A DNA stretch of 12,362 nt from CAZILM01 sp964625325 (GTDB lineage: Bacteria > Patescibacteriota > Saccharimonadia > Saccharimonadales > CAYVSP01). The DNA lies in NCBI GenBank assembly GCA_964625325.1, contig CAZVBA010000020.1, positions 1 through 12,362 on the forward strand, in the 5' to 3' direction. Below are positions 11,612-12,362 of the stretch, piece after piece. The notes beneath the pieces are model-generated. The model was not told where the DNA came from. It made no database searches and was given only the letters and a program-made list of their open reading frames with translations. Made by a program: the position numbers and the translations under genes. Within the stretch, counting starts at the first letter, position 1; every line of letters starts with the position of its first letter.

Positions 11612-11758
11612 ATGTCACTAGAAGTACCAACTCAACCCGAAAGACGAGTGCCGTGGATGGCCGGTTACCTAAGCTACCCGTGGGTTAGACCATTGGTTGA
11701 AGTTAGGCCTGTGCCGACACCAGAACAGCCGCCAACACCGTTGACAACAGCTGAGTAA
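11612..11758 (+). CDS. proline-rich 48-residue protein of unknown function
   Basis: Translated from the ATG at 11612, with the Shine-Dalgarno GAGGAG about 7 nt upstream. The 48 residues contain 11 prolines, two tryptophans (PWMAGYLSYPWVRP) and a C-terminal Pro/Thr tail. No family is recognised. Too short and proline-rich for a globular fold; perhaps a binding peptide or a regulated leader for rplJ. The rplJ promoter lies in its last codons. It shares PTQP with the leader peptide at 11042, possibly by chance. Confidence 0.55.
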   Translation: MSLEVPTQPERRVPWMAGYLSYPWVRPLVEVRPVPTPEQPPTPLTTAE

Positions 11759-11769
11759 TCTGTTAGATT
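11741..11769 (+). promoter_or_regulatory. rplJ promoter
   Basis: Consensus TTGACA (11741-11746), 17-nt spacer, TAGATT (11764-11769) preceded by TGT. It is the best promoter in the window, as suits ribosomal protein genes. Start predicted near 11776, immediately before the L10 leader. Confidence 0.85.
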
Positions 11770-11775
11770 CAATCA

Positions 11776-11851
11776 GTTACCAAAGACAGCGACGGGCCTA
11801 GGCCTTAAGAATGTCGTCGAGGTGCAAAGTTATTACACTATTTTGCATTAC
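11776..11851 (+). ncRNA. L10 ribosomal protein leader
   Basis: ACCAAAGACAGC (11779-11790) and GTCGTCGAGGT (11813-11823), with CTTAAG between them, match the conserved L10(L12)4-binding leader found before rplJL in many bacteria. The outer ACC/GGT helix and inner GAC/GTC helix flank the AAAGACAGC bulge. A 6-bp hairpin TGCAAA/TTTGCA (11823-11847) follows. CCAAAGAC (11780-11787) is also exactly complementary to GTCTTTGG (11855-11862) in the terminator, so an antiterminator can form when L10 is absent. Confidence 0.88.
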
Positions 11852-11881
11852 AAAGTCTTTGGCTCAGTCCAGAGACTTTTT
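11852..11881 (+). terminator. attenuator terminator in the rplJ leader
   Basis: AAAGTCTTTGG (11852-11862), loop CTCAGT, CCAGAGACTTT (11869-11879), 11 bp with one wobble, running into a T tract. Located between the L10-binding element and the rplJ Shine-Dalgarno. Excess L10 bound to the leader would release this sequence and end transcription. Confidence 0.85.
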
Positions 11882-11934
11882 ATTAGGTAACGAAAGCTCG
11901 CGGTCGACGGGTTTAACGAAAGAAGGGAGTCGAT

Positions 11935-12362
11935 ATGGCTCTAACCAAAGAAAAGAAGCATGCAGTTGTCGATGAAGTCAGCGCACTGCTGAGTGAATCA
12001 AAGATGACAGTCGTAGCTGCCTATGCCGGCACGCCGGTCCAGGCTATGCAAACGCTACGGCGCGACGCCAAAGCCAATGGCACCACCGTAAAAGTGGTCA
12101 AGAACCGCCTAGTCATGCAGGCTTTGAAGCAAACCGACAATCTTAAAGACGTTGATAGCAGCGCTTTAACCGGTATGTTGCTCTACGCCTTCAATAGCGA
12201 AGATGAGGTCGCTCCAGCCCAAGCATTGGCCGCATTTGCTAAAACACAACCAAATATCGAATTTGTCGGTGCATTTACAGCCGAAGGCGCCTTTTTGGGC
12301 GTGGACGATGTTAAAGCGTTAGCCAGCCTGCCCACTAAAGAGCAGTTACGCGGTATGCTGGT
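11935..12362 (+). CDS. rplJ: 50S ribosomal protein L10, 3' end outside window
   Basis: The first 142 residues of L10, which anchors the L7/L12 stalk to 23S rRNA. It begins MALTKEKKHAVVDEVSALL and continues with the family pattern KVVKNRLVMQAL and LTGMLLYAF. Start supported by AAGGGAG (11923-11929), 5 nt upstream. The usual length is about 165-175, so most is present and rplL is expected next. In most bacteria rplJ follows rplA directly; here five kilobases with the thymidylate module and small genes intervene, and rplJ has its own promoter and leader. Confidence 0.96.
   Translation, partial: MALTKEKKHAVVDEVSALLSESKMTVVAAYAGTPVQAMQTLRRDAKANGTTVKVVKNRLVMQALKQTDNLKDVDSSALTGMLLYAFNSEDEVAPAQALAAFAKTQPNIEFVGAFTAEGAFLGVDDVKALASLPTKEQLRGML

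Overview
The window looks like chromosome from a member of the Candidate Phyla Radiation (Patescibacteria), most plausibly a Saccharibacteria (TM7)-type organism. This is an inference. It rests on the ribosomal protein L1 with a ~95-residue Lys/Ala/Glu-rich N-terminal extension, a SecE with a long basic N-terminus, the compact nucleotide-salvage style gene set, and moderate GC. TGA is used as a stop (secE, dcd, the gene ending at 11457), which argues against the UGA=Gly code of Gracilibacteria/Absconditabacteria. I see no insertion sequence, CRISPR array or phage gene.

Layout. (1) 1-626: end of tRNA-Tyr, tRNA-Thr, rpmG (L33) and tRNA-Trp, an old bacterial arrangement upstream of secE. (2) 669-3180: a P-loop kinase, a YgjP-like zinc metallopeptidase and a soluble PAS histidine kinase. 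(3) 3188-3394: a small membrane protein on the minus strand. (4) 3448-6907: secE-nusG-rplK-rplA, interrupted by three small orphan genes, two of which encode hydrophobic membrane proteins. (5) 6918-10737: a thymidylate module, with a bacterial-type dTMP kinase, a dCTP deaminase-family enzyme, and a fused TMP-kinase/ThyX protein whose ThyX part is an internal duplication. (6) 10721-11758: a regulatory stretch with three very small genes, two intrinsic terminators and interleaved inverted repeats. (7) 11741-12362: promoter, L10 leader and the start of rplJ.

Regulation is unusually readable here. One class of genes (rpmG, the P-loop kinase, the histidine kinase, tmk) has a -10 element only 7-9 nt before the start codon and no Shine-Dalgarno, so these are probably leaderless mRNAs. 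A second class (secE, the genes at 4803, 11194 and 11612, rplK, rplA, dcd, tmk-thyX, rplJ) has a strong Shine-Dalgarno. In this class the Shine-Dalgarno is often inside, or just behind, a hairpin. The rplA leader carries a close copy of the 23S rRNA L1-binding site. The rplJ leader carries a standard L10 leader in which the protein-binding strand can also pair with the terminator. The 11194 gene is preceded by a 15-codon peptide and a terminator/antiterminator pair.

Together, the metabolic genes would take dCTP to dUTP/dUMP, to dTMP (ThyX, FAD/folate), to dTDP. They are placed between the two halves of the rplKAJ(L) ribosomal cluster. The most unusual single item is the ThyX duplication, in which each half keeps the active-site residues the other half has lost.
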